From Clostridia bacterium (GTDB lineage Bacteria; Bacillota; Clostridia; Lachnospirales; Lachnospiraceae), in contig CAJTHL010000003.1 in assembly GCA_910576205.1 (NCBI GenBank), positions 186,001-250,000 of the forward strand: a DNA stretch of 64,000 nucleotides. Reading direction: 5' to 3'. Positions within the stretch are counted from its first letter, which is position 1, and every line of letters begins with the position of its first letter. The notes under the pieces were generated by a model. The model was not told the DNA's origin. It saw nothing but the letters and a program-made list of their open reading frames with translations, and did no database searches. The position numbers and the translations under genes are program-made. This document shows, in pieces, positions 44,176 through 52,766 of the stretch.

Positions 44176-45957
44176 ATGGCAAAATTTGTGATTGAGTGTC
44201 CTGCCTGTGGCAGGTTTGCCGAGGCGAAAACAGGATTTTTTGCCCGTAGAAAGATTGACTGCGCCTGTGGACATACCATTGATGTACATACGGACCGGCT
44301 GGCGGGACGGGAGTGTCCCCACTGTGGGAATATGGTGGTCTTTGACCAGTCGAAGAGGGAGAAGGCGGTCTGCCCGGTATGTCACGAGCCCATCAATACC
44401 ATGGCGGAGCAGAGCCGGCTGGAGGAGTTTGCCTGCGGTCAGTGCGGGGTACGCCTCCGTGCCAGCAAGGCGGCCGGGCACTACACCTGTCCGGTCTGCG
44501 ATTATGAAAACGATGTGGCGGAACGGCTTATGGCCGGGAAGATAAGGAGAGACGGGCTGGCCAGCGTTATCCGGTATGAGGGGGACAATGAGACCCTGGT
44601 GTGGAAGCATCCCGTGGAGGACTTCAACATGGGCACCCAGTTGATCGTCCATGAGAGCCAGGAGGCTGTCTTTTTCCGGGACGGAATGGCCCTGGATCTG
44701 TTTGGGCCGGGGCGGTATACCCTGGAGACCCAGCAGCTTCCCCTGCTGGAAAAATTTTATCAGCTTCCTGCGGATGCAGAGAAAACCTTTCATTCGGAAG
44801 TGTACTTTATTAATCTGGCAACCCAGATGGGCGTCAAGTGGGGAACGGATTCCAAGGTGCGGCTGTTTGACCCTGGCTCCGGGTTACATCTGGAGATCGG
44901 AGCCAGCGGAGAGTTTAATATCCGGGTGACGGATTCCAGGAGACTGCTGCTTAAAATAGTGGGTACATCGGACAGCCTGGGACAGGCGGAGCTTCTGGGA
45001 GACGGAAACAGCAAAGGCATTTTCCGCGCCCTGGTCATGGCCCAGGTAAAGAGCTATCTGGCCCAGGCTATCAAGGAGTGCGGCATCAGTATTCTGGAGA
45101 TAGACGCTCATTTGATGGAATTGTCCCATATTTTACAGGAACGCCTAAATCCTACCCTGGCGGAATATGGCTTGACTATCCAGGAGTTTTTTGTGAGCCG
45201 GGTCATTCCTCCCGAGGACGATCCCAATTATAAGCGTATGAAGGAGCAGTACGCGGAACAATATCTCCTGGTGCGGCAGGAACAGATCCGGAAAAGCGAG
45301 GCGGAGGCCGCCGCGAAGCGGAAAGCCGTGGAAGCCCAGACCACGGCGCAGATGCAGGTTATTGGCGCCCAGGGTGAAGCGGAGGCATTGAAGATCCAGC
45401 GGGCCGCGGAAGTGGAAGCTTATCGGATGCAGGTTGCCGCGGAGGCTGAGGAAATGCGCGTGAAGGGCTTTACTTACCAGCAGGAGACTGCCAGGCAGGT
45501 GGGCATGGAGGCAATGAAAAACGGCATTGCAGGCGGCGAGGGCGGCGGACTTCTGGGAGGCATCGGAGAGCTGGCAGGCCTGGGTGTGGGACTGGGGGCC
45601 ATGGGCAGCGTCATGGGCATGACAAAGGAGGTTGTGGAACCTATGTTCGGAGCGGCGGCCCAGGCTGGCCAGGCATCGACGGGCATAACCGGGCCAGATC
45701 CCACTGTTTGGAGCTGGGACTGCGCATGCGGACAGACGGGACTGACTGGGAAATTCTGCCCCGACTGCGGCGCCAGACGGCCGGAAAAGGAGAAAAGCTG
45801 GGATTGCCAGTGTGGACAAAGGGGATTGACTGGGAGATTCTGTCCGGAATGCGGGGCAAAACGTCCACAGGAGCCGGAAACCTGGGATTGCCCTTGCGGT
45901 CAGAGAGGGATTACCAGTAAATTCTGTCCCGAATGCGGAAAAAAGAGAGGGGAGTGA
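44176..45957 (+). CDS. SPFH-domain protein with N- and C-terminal zinc ribbons (YdjI/virion-core-like)
   Basis: 593 residues. Residues 1-115 hold three CxxC-type ribbons (CPACG/CACG, CPHCG/CPVC, CGQCG/CPVC). Residues about 120-340 are an SPFH domain of the virion-core/YdjI type (SQEAVFFRDGMALDLFGPGRYTL split over 655 and on, then INLATQMGVKWGT). An Ala/Glu-rich coiled coil (350-440) and a Gly-rich loop follow, and the last 80 residues are three near-identical ribbons beginning WDCxCGQ and ending FCPxCG. SPFH proteins assemble rings or scaffolds on membranes; YdjI works in the Bacillus PspA envelope-stress operon. It lies 24 bases after the TIR gene with an AGGAG site, so the products probably act together. 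Confidence 0.87.
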   Translation: MAKFVIECPACGRFAEAKTGFFARRKIDCACGHTIDVHTDRLAGRECPHCGNMVVFDQSKREKAVCPVCHEPINTMAEQSRLEEFACGQCGVRLRASKAAGHYTCPVCDYENDVAERLMAGKIRRDGLASVIRYEGDNETLVWKHPVEDFNMGTQLIVHESQEAVFFRDGMALDLFGPGRYTLETQQLPLLEKFYQLPADAEKTFHSEVYFINLATQMGVKWGTDSKVRLFDPGSGLHLEIGASGEFNIRVTDSRRLLLKIVGTSDSLGQAELLGDGNSKGIFRALVMAQVKSYLAQAIKECGISILEIDAHLMELSHILQERLNPTLAEYGLTIQEFFVSRVIPPEDDPNYKRMKEQYAEQYLLVRQEQIRKSEAEAAAKRKAVEAQTTAQMQVIGAQGEAEALKIQRAAEVEAYRMQVAAEAEEMRVKGFTYQQETARQVGMEAMKNGIAGGEGGGLLGGIGELAGLGVGLGAMGSVMGMTKEVVEPMFGAAAQAGQASTGITGPDPTVWSWDCACGQTGLTGKFCPDCGARRPEKEKSWDCQCGQRGLTGRFCPECGAKRPQEPETWDCPCGQRGITSKFCPECGKKRGE

Positions 45958-45963
45958 TGGGAT

Positions 45964-46671
45964 ATGAAAAAGGCTGCGATCCGATGGTGGGCCATTTTGA
46001 TAATTGTTCTTATCGTTTATAATGTGGTGGTTTTTGCGGCGCCCTTTTCCAGAAACGGCGTGTTTTTCTTGAGCTGGCTGTTTACCATGGCGGCGGGAGC
46101 TGCCCAGGCATATGTGATTCCCAAGGCTTTCAGCCATGGAGAGGGGGCCAGGAGCAGATTTTACGGATTTCCCATTGCAAGAACCGGTGTGCTGTATTTT
46201 CTTGTCCAACTGGTGCTGGGACTGCTGTTTATGGCGCTGGGGGCGACGGTTTCCGTGCCCTTCTGGATTCCGTTGGTGCTTTACGTAGCGCTTCTTGGCG
46301 CAGCGGCAGTAGGATTAGTGGCTGCGGATGCTGTTCGGGAACAGGTGGAAGGGCAGGAGGTAAAATTAAAGAAAGACACCGGATATATGCGGATTTTGCA
46401 GGCGAAAATGGCTTCTGTGACACCGCTTGCCCAGGACAAACAGGTGAAAGAGGCGCTGGAGAAATTTGCTGAGGATCTTCGTTTCAGCGACCCGGTCAGC
46501 AGCGTGGCGCTTAAGGATATTGAGGCTGATCTGACTGCCTGCGTGAATGAATTGCAGCAGGCGGTTGTCGATGGGGACAATGCCTCCGCCCGGGCGCTGG
46601 CACAGAAAGCTTCCGCCGTTCTCCTGGAGCGGAACAGGATGTGTAAAGAGCAGAAACGGGCTGAATATTAA
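45964..46671 (+). CDS. Four-helix membrane protein of the TIR/SPFH locus
   Basis: 235 residues; begins six bases after the SPFH stop with GGGGAG inside that gene's end. Hydrophobic segments: about 8-28 (WAILIIVLIVYNVVVFAAPF), 32-50, 75-97 (VLYFLVQLVLGLLFMALG) and 99-122. The C-terminal 110 residues are soluble and helical (VKLKKDTGYMRILQAKM and on), with no known motif. I do not recognise the family. Tight spacing suggests it is the membrane anchor or channel for the SPFH protein. There is no terminator after it, but the following gene has its own promoter. Confidence 0.75.
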   Translation: MKKAAIRWWAILIIVLIVYNVVVFAAPFSRNGVFFLSWLFTMAAGAAQAYVIPKAFSHGEGARSRFYGFPIARTGVLYFLVQLVLGLLFMALGATVSVPFWIPLVLYVALLGAAAVGLVAADAVREQVEGQEVKLKKDTGYMRILQAKMASVTPLAQDKQVKEALEKFAEDLRFSDPVSSVALKDIEADLTACVNELQQAVVDGDNASARALAQKASAVLLERNRMCKEQKRAEY

Positions 46672-46690
46672 GCTTATCTTAAAAAATTAC

Positions 46691-46719
46691 TTGACAATCC
46701 TTCACATTTGTTATAGTAT
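46691..46719 (+). promoter_or_regulatory. Promoter of the NlpC/P60 gene
   Basis: TTGACA (46691-46696) and TAGTAT (46714-46719), 17-base spacer, in an AT-rich 110-base gap. Confidence 0.7.
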
Positions 46720-46784
46720 GTAAAAGAAATGTAACAACTTTGTAATAAATAAAGAATTACCTACGAAAAAATGTGGAGGTTCAG

Positions 46785-47828
46785 ATGATGTTGAGATATA
46801 GAGCAGCGGGAGCGGTTTTCAGTCTGGTACTGGCGGCGGGCCTGGGGATGCAGGTGAACGCGGCGGGCCTTGGCGGCGAGCTTGGAGGGAATTCAACGGC
46901 TGGCATTGCCAACAGCTTAAACCAGGAGACTGTTTCCGTGGAAGATGTTAAGAAAGCGGCGGCCGAGACGCTCTGGGTGGGAACTCCCCTGGAGGGATAT
47001 ACGAATATTGCAATCTCAAATGTAGATAATAATCTGAATATCCGGGCCGAGGCCAGCACAGACGGAAAACTGGTCGGAAAGCTTCGCAACGATTCCGCCT
47101 GTGACGTGGTATCTGTAGACGGGGAATGGGCTTACATAACTTCCGGTGAAGTGGAAGGTTATGTGAAGGCGGAGTATCTGCTGACCGGTACAGAGGCAGT
47201 GGACAAGGCTCTGGAGCTGGGACATACCGTGGCAAAGGTTACGGCGGACGCCTTATATGTGCGCGTGGAGCCAAGCACGGAAGCGGAATACTGGACCATG
47301 GTTCCGAAGGGAGAGGAACTGGCGGTTCTTGAGGAACTGGGCGACTGGGTAAAAGTGGATATCGACGGTGAGGAGGGCTACGTAGCTTCCGAGTTTGTGG
47401 AGGTCAGCAGCCAGCTTAAGACAGCGCTCACCATCACCGAGGCGTTATATGGAGAGGGCGTGTCCGACGTGCGGATGGCCGTCTGTGAATTTGCAAAACA
47501 GTATGTGGGTAACCGCTATGTGTGGGGCGGCACCAGCCTTACAAAGGGTGCGGACTGTTCCGGGTTTGTACTCTCTGTATTTAAGAATTACGGCGTGTCC
47601 CTGCCTCATTCTTCCAGGGCCCAGGCTAATTGCGGCACCCGGATCAGCGTGTCTGATGTAAAGCCGGGAGACCTGCTCTTCTACAACCGCGGCTCCGGGA
47701 TCGGTCATGTGGCCATATATATTGGCGGAGGCAAGATTGTACATGCCAGCAGTCCCTCCACAGGAATCATTATTTCCAACGCGCACTACCGTTCGCCGGT
47801 ATGCGCTGCCAGGATTTTGCAGGATTAA
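46785..47828 (+). CDS. Secreted SH3-domain NlpC/P60 peptidoglycan endopeptidase
   Basis: 347 residues; ATG 46785 or 46788, after GGAGG. A signal peptide ends near VNAAG (about residue 26). Two bacterial SH3 domains follow (NLNIRAEASTDGKLVGKL and ALYVRVEPSTEAEYWTMV). The C-terminal NlpC/P60 domain has YVWGGTSLTKGADCSGFV with catalytic Cys, GIGHVAIYIGGG with His, and a following IVHASS. It should cleave peptide stems of peptidoglycan outside the cell. It has its own promoter; rhaM follows 72 bases later. Confidence 0.93.
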   Translation: MMLRYRAAGAVFSLVLAAGLGMQVNAAGLGGELGGNSTAGIANSLNQETVSVEDVKKAAAETLWVGTPLEGYTNIAISNVDNNLNIRAEASTDGKLVGKLRNDSACDVVSVDGEWAYITSGEVEGYVKAEYLLTGTEAVDKALELGHTVAKVTADALYVRVEPSTEAEYWTMVPKGEELAVLEELGDWVKVDIDGEEGYVASEFVEVSSQLKTALTITEALYGEGVSDVRMAVCEFAKQYVGNRYVWGGTSLTKGADCSGFVLSVFKNYGVSLPHSSRAQANCGTRISVSDVKPGDLLFYNRGSGIGHVAIYIGGGKIVHASSPSTGIIISNAHYRSPVCAARILQD

Positions 47829-47900
47829 AAGGGAACCTGGAGACAGCAGACGCTGACGGACAGGGCGGCTGTGGGGCTGGAGCAAAAAAGGAGAAGAGAC

Positions 47901-48212
47901 ATGATTAAAACATTCAAGATGAAACTGTATCCCGGGATGGAGGCAGAGTACGAAAAACGGCACAACCAGCTGTGGCCGGAGATGATCGATATGATCCATG
48001 AGCACGGCGGACGCAATTATACTATTTCCCTGGACCCGGAAACCTTGATTCTCTTTGGCTATATAGAAATAGAGGACGAGGAGCTTTGGAGCAGGGGAGC
48101 CGACACGGAAATCAACCGGAAATGGTGGGATTTTATGGCAGATATTATGGAGACTAACCCGGACAACAGCCCGGTGAGCAAGGATTTAAAGCCTTTGTTC
48201 CATTTGGATTAA
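47901..48212 (+). CDS. rhaM: L-rhamnose mutarotase family protein
   Basis: 103 residues from ATG 47901, after AAAGGAGA. Family features: KTFKMKLYPGMEAEYEKRH, then LWPEMIDMIHEHGGRNYTI and LFGYIEIEDEELW, ending in a conserved WWDFMADIM segment. RhaM interconverts the alpha and beta anomers of L-rhamnose. No rhamnose catabolic gene is near, so the sugar or role may differ (some relatives are simply annotated as dimeric alpha/beta barrels). It shares no obvious function with its neighbours. Confidence 0.85.
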   Translation: MIKTFKMKLYPGMEAEYEKRHNQLWPEMIDMIHEHGGRNYTISLDPETLILFGYIEIEDEELWSRGADTEINRKWWDFMADIMETNPDNSPVSKDLKPLFHLD

Positions 48213-48224
48213 GCGTAAAGAGCG

Positions 48225-48254
48225 AGGAGCGGACAGATGTTGCCGCTCCTTTTT
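48225..48254 (+). terminator. Terminator after rhaM
   Basis: AGGAGCGG (48225-48232) pairs with CCGCTCCT (48243-48250), followed by T residues. Confidence 0.85.
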
Positions 48255-48255
48255 G

Positions 48256-48284
48256 TTGCAAAGAGGAGGGTTTTGGCGTATAAT
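48256..48284 (+). promoter_or_regulatory. hflKC promoter
   Basis: TTGCAA (48256-48261) and TATAAT (48279-48284), 17-base spacer, 54 bases before hflK. Confidence 0.65.
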
Positions 48285-48338
48285 AGGCAGTAATTCTATA
48301 GAGGGGGCCAACTTACAAGGATAAAGGAGAGGAGACAC

Positions 48339-49379
48339 ATGCAGTTTAACTTCGGAAAGAACTACCGGGATGTGGAGGAAACCATGAATCCCAACTCGGA
48401 AAAAGGGAAAGAGTTTCGTAAAAAGATGGGCAGAATTATGATTGCCGTTGTGGTGGTTCTTGTGGCGCTGCTTCTGGGAACCTCTTCCTGGTATACCATC
48501 CAGGAGGAGCAGCAGGCGGTGGTCTGTACTCTGGGCCAGCCCAAGGCGGTGACGGAGCCGGGGCTTCACTTTAAGATTCCCCTGATTCAGACCGTGAGAA
48601 AAGTAAATACCACTATCCAGGGCCTGTCCGTAGGCTATGACGAGGCGGAGGCCTACACGGACGACGCCATGATGATTACCTCGGATTACAACTTTATCCG
48701 GGTGGATTTTTATGCAGAGTACCGGATTTCGGATCCGGTGAAAGCGCTGTATGCGTCGGAGGATCCTGTGGAAATCCTGGACAATATTGCCCAGAACTGT
48801 ATCCGCACCACCATCGGCTCCTACTCGGTGGATTCGGTGCTGACTACGGGAAAAAATGAGATTCAGGCAAATATCAAGCAGATGATTATGGACAAGCTGG
48901 AGGATTACGATATCGGCATCCAGCTGGTAAACATCCGTATCCAGGACGCCCAGCCGCCTACGGAGGAGGTTATCGCGGCCTTCAAAGAGGTGGAGACGGC
49001 AAAGCAGGGCAAGGAGACGGCCTTAAACAATGCCAATAAATACCGGAACGAACAGATTCCCCAGGCAAGAGCAGAGGCGGATAAGATTTTACAGGATGCC
49101 CAGGCCCAGAAGGAGAGCCGGATCAACGAGGCGGAGGGGCAGGCGTCCCGCTTTAATTCCATGTATGAGGAATATGTGAAATATCCCCTTATTACCAGGC
49201 AGAGGATGTTCTATGAGACTATGGAGGACGTTATGCCGGGCATGAAGATTATTATCCAGGGGGAAAACGGAAGCCAGATCCAGCAGATTCTGCCTCTGGA
49301 CGCGTTCAACACCATAGGAACCGTAAACAATGCAAAACAGAGCAGCAACGGGGCAGACGATGCCGGAGACGGGGAATAG
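48339..49379 (+). CDS. hflK: HflK-like SPFH protein, FtsH regulator
   Basis: 346 residues. An N-terminal cytosolic stretch and one membrane helix (IMIAVVVVLVALLLGTSSW) precede an SPFH domain (IQEEQQAVVCTLGQPKAVTE, then EPGLHFKIPLIQ) and a coiled-coil helix (AQKESRINEAEGQASRFN). In E. coli HflK and HflC form a large cage around the FtsH protease and moderate membrane-protein turnover. The upstream Asn-rich tail of Proteobacterial HflK is absent. hflC starts nine bases after the stop. Confidence 0.9.
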   Translation: MQFNFGKNYRDVEETMNPNSEKGKEFRKKMGRIMIAVVVVLVALLLGTSSWYTIQEEQQAVVCTLGQPKAVTEPGLHFKIPLIQTVRKVNTTIQGLSVGYDEAEAYTDDAMMITSDYNFIRVDFYAEYRISDPVKALYASEDPVEILDNIAQNCIRTTIGSYSVDSVLTTGKNEIQANIKQMIMDKLEDYDIGIQLVNIRIQDAQPPTEEVIAAFKEVETAKQGKETALNNANKYRNEQIPQARAEADKILQDAQAQKESRINEAEGQASRFNSMYEEYVKYPLITRQRMFYETMEDVMPGMKIIIQGENGSQIQQILPLDAFNTIGTVNNAKQSSNGADDAGDGE

Positions 49380-49388
49380 GAGGGCCGG

Positions 49389-50375
49389 ATGATGGAAGAG
49401 AACAAAAAGAACAGAAAAAAGGCATGGAAGCCGCTGAAATACGTGATTCTTGTTGCCGCTTTGATTGTGCTTGGAAACAGCCTGATTGTGTGCCAGGAAA
49501 ACGAATACAAGCTTATCCGGCAGTTTGGAAAGGTGCAGCGGGTAGTTTCCACGGCGGGACTATCCTTTAAGATTCCTTTTGTCCAGTCTGTGGATACCAT
49601 ACCCAGGGAGATTCTTTTGTACGACCTTCCGGCGTCGGACGTGATTACCTCCGACAAGAAATCCATGATCGTGGACAGCTATGTGCTGTGGCGGGTAACG
49701 GATCCTTTAAAATTTACCCAGACCTTAAGCGGATCCGTCTACAATGCCGAAAACCGTATTAACGCGGTGGTGTACAACGCCACAAAGAATACCGTGTCCA
49801 ATATGACCCAGGATGAGGTAATCAAGAGCCGGGACGGAAAAATGACCGTGACGGTCAGCGATGCGGAGGAGGAAGTAGAATCCAACGATCTGGTGCTGGA
49901 GGAAAAGACAGAGATTATCGAGATCAAATCCCTGACGGAAGAGATCATGGACAGCCTGGGGGATGCGGCGGAGCAGTACGGCATCGTCATTTTGTCGGTG
50001 GATGTAAAGAAGCTTGACCTCCCGGACGACAACAAGCAGGCCGTTTACGCCCGTATGATCTCCGAGCGGGAGAATATTGCCGCCCAGTATACGGCGGAGG
50101 GCGCTTCCCAGGCCCGTATGATCCAGAATACCACGGACAAAGAAGTGTCCATTATGTTGTCGGAGGCCAACGCCCAGGCGGAGCAGACTATGGCAGAGGG
50201 CGAGGCGGAATACATGCGCATCCTGTCGGATGCCTACGCGGATGAGAGCCGCAGCGAGTTCTACTCCTTTGTGCGAAGCCTGGACGCGGCCAAGGAGAGT
50301 CTGAAGGGAAGCAATGAAAAGACACTGATTCTGCCTTCCGATTCGCCGATTGCACAGATCTTTGGGGGAAATTAA
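49389..50375 (+). CDS. hflC: HflC-like SPFH protein, FtsH regulator
   Basis: 328 residues. Membrane helix YVILVAALIVLGNSLIV, SPFH domain (NEYKLIRQFGKVQRVVSTAG, then LSFKIPFVQSVDTI), an acidic insertion near residues 150-180 (DAEEEVESNDLVLEEKTE) not usual in E. coli HflC, and the coiled coil ISERENIAAQYTAEGASQAR, ending DSPIAQIFGGN. Partner of HflK in the FtsH-associated membrane complex. Start: tandem ATG at 49389 and 49392, with TAGGAGG upstream. Confidence 0.9.
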   Translation: MMEENKKNRKKAWKPLKYVILVAALIVLGNSLIVCQENEYKLIRQFGKVQRVVSTAGLSFKIPFVQSVDTIPREILLYDLPASDVITSDKKSMIVDSYVLWRVTDPLKFTQTLSGSVYNAENRINAVVYNATKNTVSNMTQDEVIKSRDGKMTVTVSDAEEEVESNDLVLEEKTEIIEIKSLTEEIMDSLGDAAEQYGIVILSVDVKKLDLPDDNKQAVYARMISERENIAAQYTAEGASQARMIQNTTDKEVSIMLSEANAQAEQTMAEGEAEYMRILSDAYADESRSEFYSFVRSLDAAKESLKGSNEKTLILPSDSPIAQIFGGN

Positions 50376-50389
50376 TAAAAAACCATGGG

Positions 50390-50416
50390 AAAAAAGCTGC
50401 CTCTGGCAGCTTTTTT
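50390..50416 (+). terminator. Terminator after hflC
   Basis: AAAAAAGCTGCC (50390-50401) pairs with GGCAGCTTTTTT (50405-50416) around a three-base loop; the T-run is part of the stem. Confidence 0.92.
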
Positions 50417-50419
50417 CAG

Positions 50420-50448
50420 TTGACAAACCAGAAAATCTGGTATAGAAT
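50420..50448 (+). promoter_or_regulatory. Promoter of the TrpXYZ-like transporter with palindrome in the spacer
   Basis: TTGACA (50420-50425) and TAGAAT (50443-50448), 17-base spacer. ACCAG-N5-CTGGT (50427-50441) fills almost the whole spacer, the position of a repressor operator. Confidence 0.7.
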
Positions 50449-50534
50449 CTATAAAGTGGTGTAACGCTTTAATGCGCCATAGCGGAAAAGTGTCCCACAA
50501 ATCTGTAAAAATGTGTTTTAGGGAGGAAAGAAAA

Positions 50535-51584
50535 ATGAAAAAGTTTTTAGCATTGATGCTGACGCTTGTTCTGGCTTTTAGCCTGACAGCATGCGGCAGC
50601 AAGGAGCAGTCGGGGGCTTCCACAGAAGAGGGGGAGAACGGAACCGTGGCGTCTGCAGAAGGTGAAGATACGCCCCAGGAGAGCGAAGGAGCCGGGGACG
50701 GCGAGACCTATACCGTAGGTATCTGTCAGCTGGCGCAGCATCCTGCCCTGGATGAGGCAACCCGTGGTTTTAAGGAAGCGCTGGAAGAACTGCTGGGGGA
50801 TCAGGTGGAAATTGTGGAGCAGAATGCGGCCGGCGACGCGCCCACCTGTGCTACCATTATCAATCAGTTTGTATCTGACGAAGTGGATCTGATTCTGGCA
50901 AACGCCACGGCACCCCTGCAGGCGGCGGCAGCGGCTACCGATACGATTCCCATTCTGGGCACCTCCATCACGGATTATGCAACCGCTCTGGAGATCAGCG
51001 ACTGGACAGGCACAACGGGAAGAAATATTTCCGGCACCTCTGATCTGGCTCCGCTTGCCGAGCAGGCGGCTATGTTAAAGGAGTTGTTTCCGGACGCAGA
51101 GAATGTGGGCATCCTGTACTGCTCCGCGGAAGCAAATTCCAAGTACCAGGCGGACGTGGTTAAGGAAGAGCTGGAAGGTATGGGCTATACCTGTGAGATC
51201 TACACATTCGCGGACAGCAACGATATTGCCTCTGTGGCACAGTCAGCGGCTGATGCCAGCGATGTCGTGTACATTCCCACAGACAATACGGCAGCCACCA
51301 GCGCAGAGACCATCAACAATGTATGCCAGCCCGCAGGCGTTCCTGTTATTGCAGGCGAGGAAGGCATCTGCAAGGGCTGCGGAGTTGCCACCCTGTCCAT
51401 CAGCTACTATGATATCGGATATGAGTCGGGCAAGATGGCTTATGAGATTCTGGTAAACGGCGCGGATGTTTCCACCATGGAAATCCGGTTTGCTCCCCAG
51501 GTAGTGAAGAAATACAACGCTGGCCTGTGCGAGGCTCTTGACATCGCCGTTCCGGATGACTACGAGGCCATTGCGGAAGAGTAA
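50535..51584 (+). CDS. ABC transporter substrate-binding lipoprotein (TrpX-like)
   Basis: 349 residues from ATG 50535, after GGGAGG. Lipoprotein signal ending LTAC (Cys about residue 20), then an acidic Ser/Glu-rich linker and the ABC_sub_bind fold: YTVGICQLAQHPALDEATRG, VDLILANATAPLQAA, IPILGTSITDY, NVGILYCSAEANSKYQADVV and VPVIAGEEGICKGCGVATL. This family (PF04392-type) often binds tryptophan, tyrosine or related compounds; the ligand is not known. The permease and ATPase genes follow after a 252-base gap that includes a terminator, so the binding protein may be made in excess over the membrane parts. Confidence 0.88.
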   Translation: MKKFLALMLTLVLAFSLTACGSKEQSGASTEEGENGTVASAEGEDTPQESEGAGDGETYTVGICQLAQHPALDEATRGFKEALEELLGDQVEIVEQNAAGDAPTCATIINQFVSDEVDLILANATAPLQAAAAATDTIPILGTSITDYATALEISDWTGTTGRNISGTSDLAPLAEQAAMLKELFPDAENVGILYCSAEANSKYQADVVKEELEGMGYTCEIYTFADSNDIASVAQSAADASDVVYIPTDNTAATSAETINNVCQPAGVPVIAGEEGICKGCGVATLSISYYDIGYESGKMAYEILVNGADVSTMEIRFAPQVVKKYNAGLCEALDIAVPDDYEAIAEE

Positions 51585-51622
51585 ACGGACTGCGGAATAA
51601 AACAAAAATAAACAAAAATAAC

Positions 51623-51668
51623 AACAAAAAGTGGTAAAAAAGGCTTCTCTTTTTTGCCGCTTTTTGTT
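51623..51668 (+). terminator. Terminator between binding protein and permease genes
   Basis: AACAAAAAG (51623-51631) pairs with CTTTTTGTT (51660-51668), with inner A6/T6 pairs; partial read-through would lower permease expression relative to the binding protein. Confidence 0.7.
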
Positions 51669-51765
51669 ATAATAAAACAGATTGCGCGCTTTTCTATATC
51701 CTTTGGGTGTCCCATCACGACACGCCTCTGGCGGTCTCTTAAGGTATCCCCTTTGAGTACACCGG

Positions 51766-51827
51766 GGTCTTGGAAGGCGGATGCGGAACTGAAATAGTGA
51801 AGTCGCGCAGCGACTTATAATAGGAGG
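51766..51827 (+). repeat. Dispersed leader element, copy B, ending in the permease ribosome site
   Basis: GGTCTTGGAAGGCGGATGCG (51766-51785) continues into GGAACT, then the hairpin AAGTCGCGCAGCGACTT (51800-51816) and TAATAGGAGGA, which is the ribosome site of the next gene. It shares the first half with the aspS leader and the second half with the proC leader. Confidence 0.7.
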
Positions 51828-51836
51828 AACATAGAA

Positions 51837-52766
51837 GTGGAAATCGTAAAGCTTTTTAACGCACTTCCCGGCGCCTGCGCCCAGGGGTTTATCTGGGGGA
51901 TTATGGCTATTGGGGTGTACATCACCTATAAGGTGCTGGATCTGGCAGATCTTACGGTGGATGGTACCATGGCTACCGGAGGGGCGGTCTGTATTCTTAT
52001 GATGCTGAACGGGCATTCGGTATTTGTGGCGCTCCTGGTAGCGTTTCTGGCAGGCATGCTGGCGGGTCTGGTGACGGGCATTCTGCACACAGCCATGGGA
52101 ATTCCCGCGATTCTGGCAGGGATTCTGACCCAGCTGGGGCTCTACTCCATCAACCTGCGGATTATGGAGGGGAAGGCAAACCAGGCTATCAGCGTGGATA
52201 AGTACAACCTTCTCATTTCCCTAAGGTGGGTAAAGGGAGTGCCTTTCTACAAAAACGCCATTTTTACAGCGGTTCTGTTTATCATGGTGATTATCGCGAT
52301 TTTGTACTGGTTCTTCGGGACGGAGCTTGGCTGTTCCATCCGGGCCACAGGAAGCAATCCCCATATGAGCCGGGCCCAGGGAATCAACACGAATCTGTGT
52401 AAGATTATCGGCCTTATGCTCTCCAACGGCATCGTTGCCCTGTCCAGTGGTCTCTGCGCCCAGTACCAGGGTTTTTCCGATGTGAACGCAGGCCGGGGAG
52501 CGATTGTCATCGGCCTGGCGGCTGTGATTATCGGCCAGGTGGTATTTGGAAAAATCCGCGGCAATTTTGCCTTTAAGCTTCTGGCCGTGTCTTTTGGAGC
52601 CGTGATCTACTACATGGTGCTCCAGGTGGTGCTGTGGCTGGGCCTGGAATCCAACGATCTTAAGCTTTTCTCCGCTATTATCGTTGCTGTATTCCTGGCC
52701 ATTCCCTATCTGAAAGGAAAATATTTTGCAAAGCCTGTAAAGAAGGGAGGTGCGTCCCGTGCTTAA
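51837..52766 (+). CDS. ABC transporter permease (TrpY-like)
   Basis: 309 residues from GTG 51837, nine bases after TAGGAGGA. A polytopic membrane protein of the BPD_transp_2 fold with about eight hydrophobic segments; LTVDGTMATGGAVCILMM, AGLVTGILHTAMGIPAILAG, SIRATGSNPHMSRAQGIN and GLAAVIIGQVVFGK are typical. It should form the channel for the substrate delivered by the lipoprotein at 50535. Its 3' end overlaps the ATPase gene, showing translational coupling. Confidence 0.9.
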   Translation: MEIVKLFNALPGACAQGFIWGIMAIGVYITYKVLDLADLTVDGTMATGGAVCILMMLNGHSVFVALLVAFLAGMLAGLVTGILHTAMGIPAILAGILTQLGLYSINLRIMEGKANQAISVDKYNLLISLRWVKGVPFYKNAIFTAVLFIMVIIAILYWFFGTELGCSIRATGSNPHMSRAQGINTNLCKIIGLMLSNGIVALSSGLCAQYQGFSDVNAGRGAIVIGLAAVIIGQVVFGKIRGNFAFKLLAVSFGAVIYYMVLQVVLWLGLESNDLKLFSAIIVAVFLAIPYLKGKYFAKPVKKGGASRA

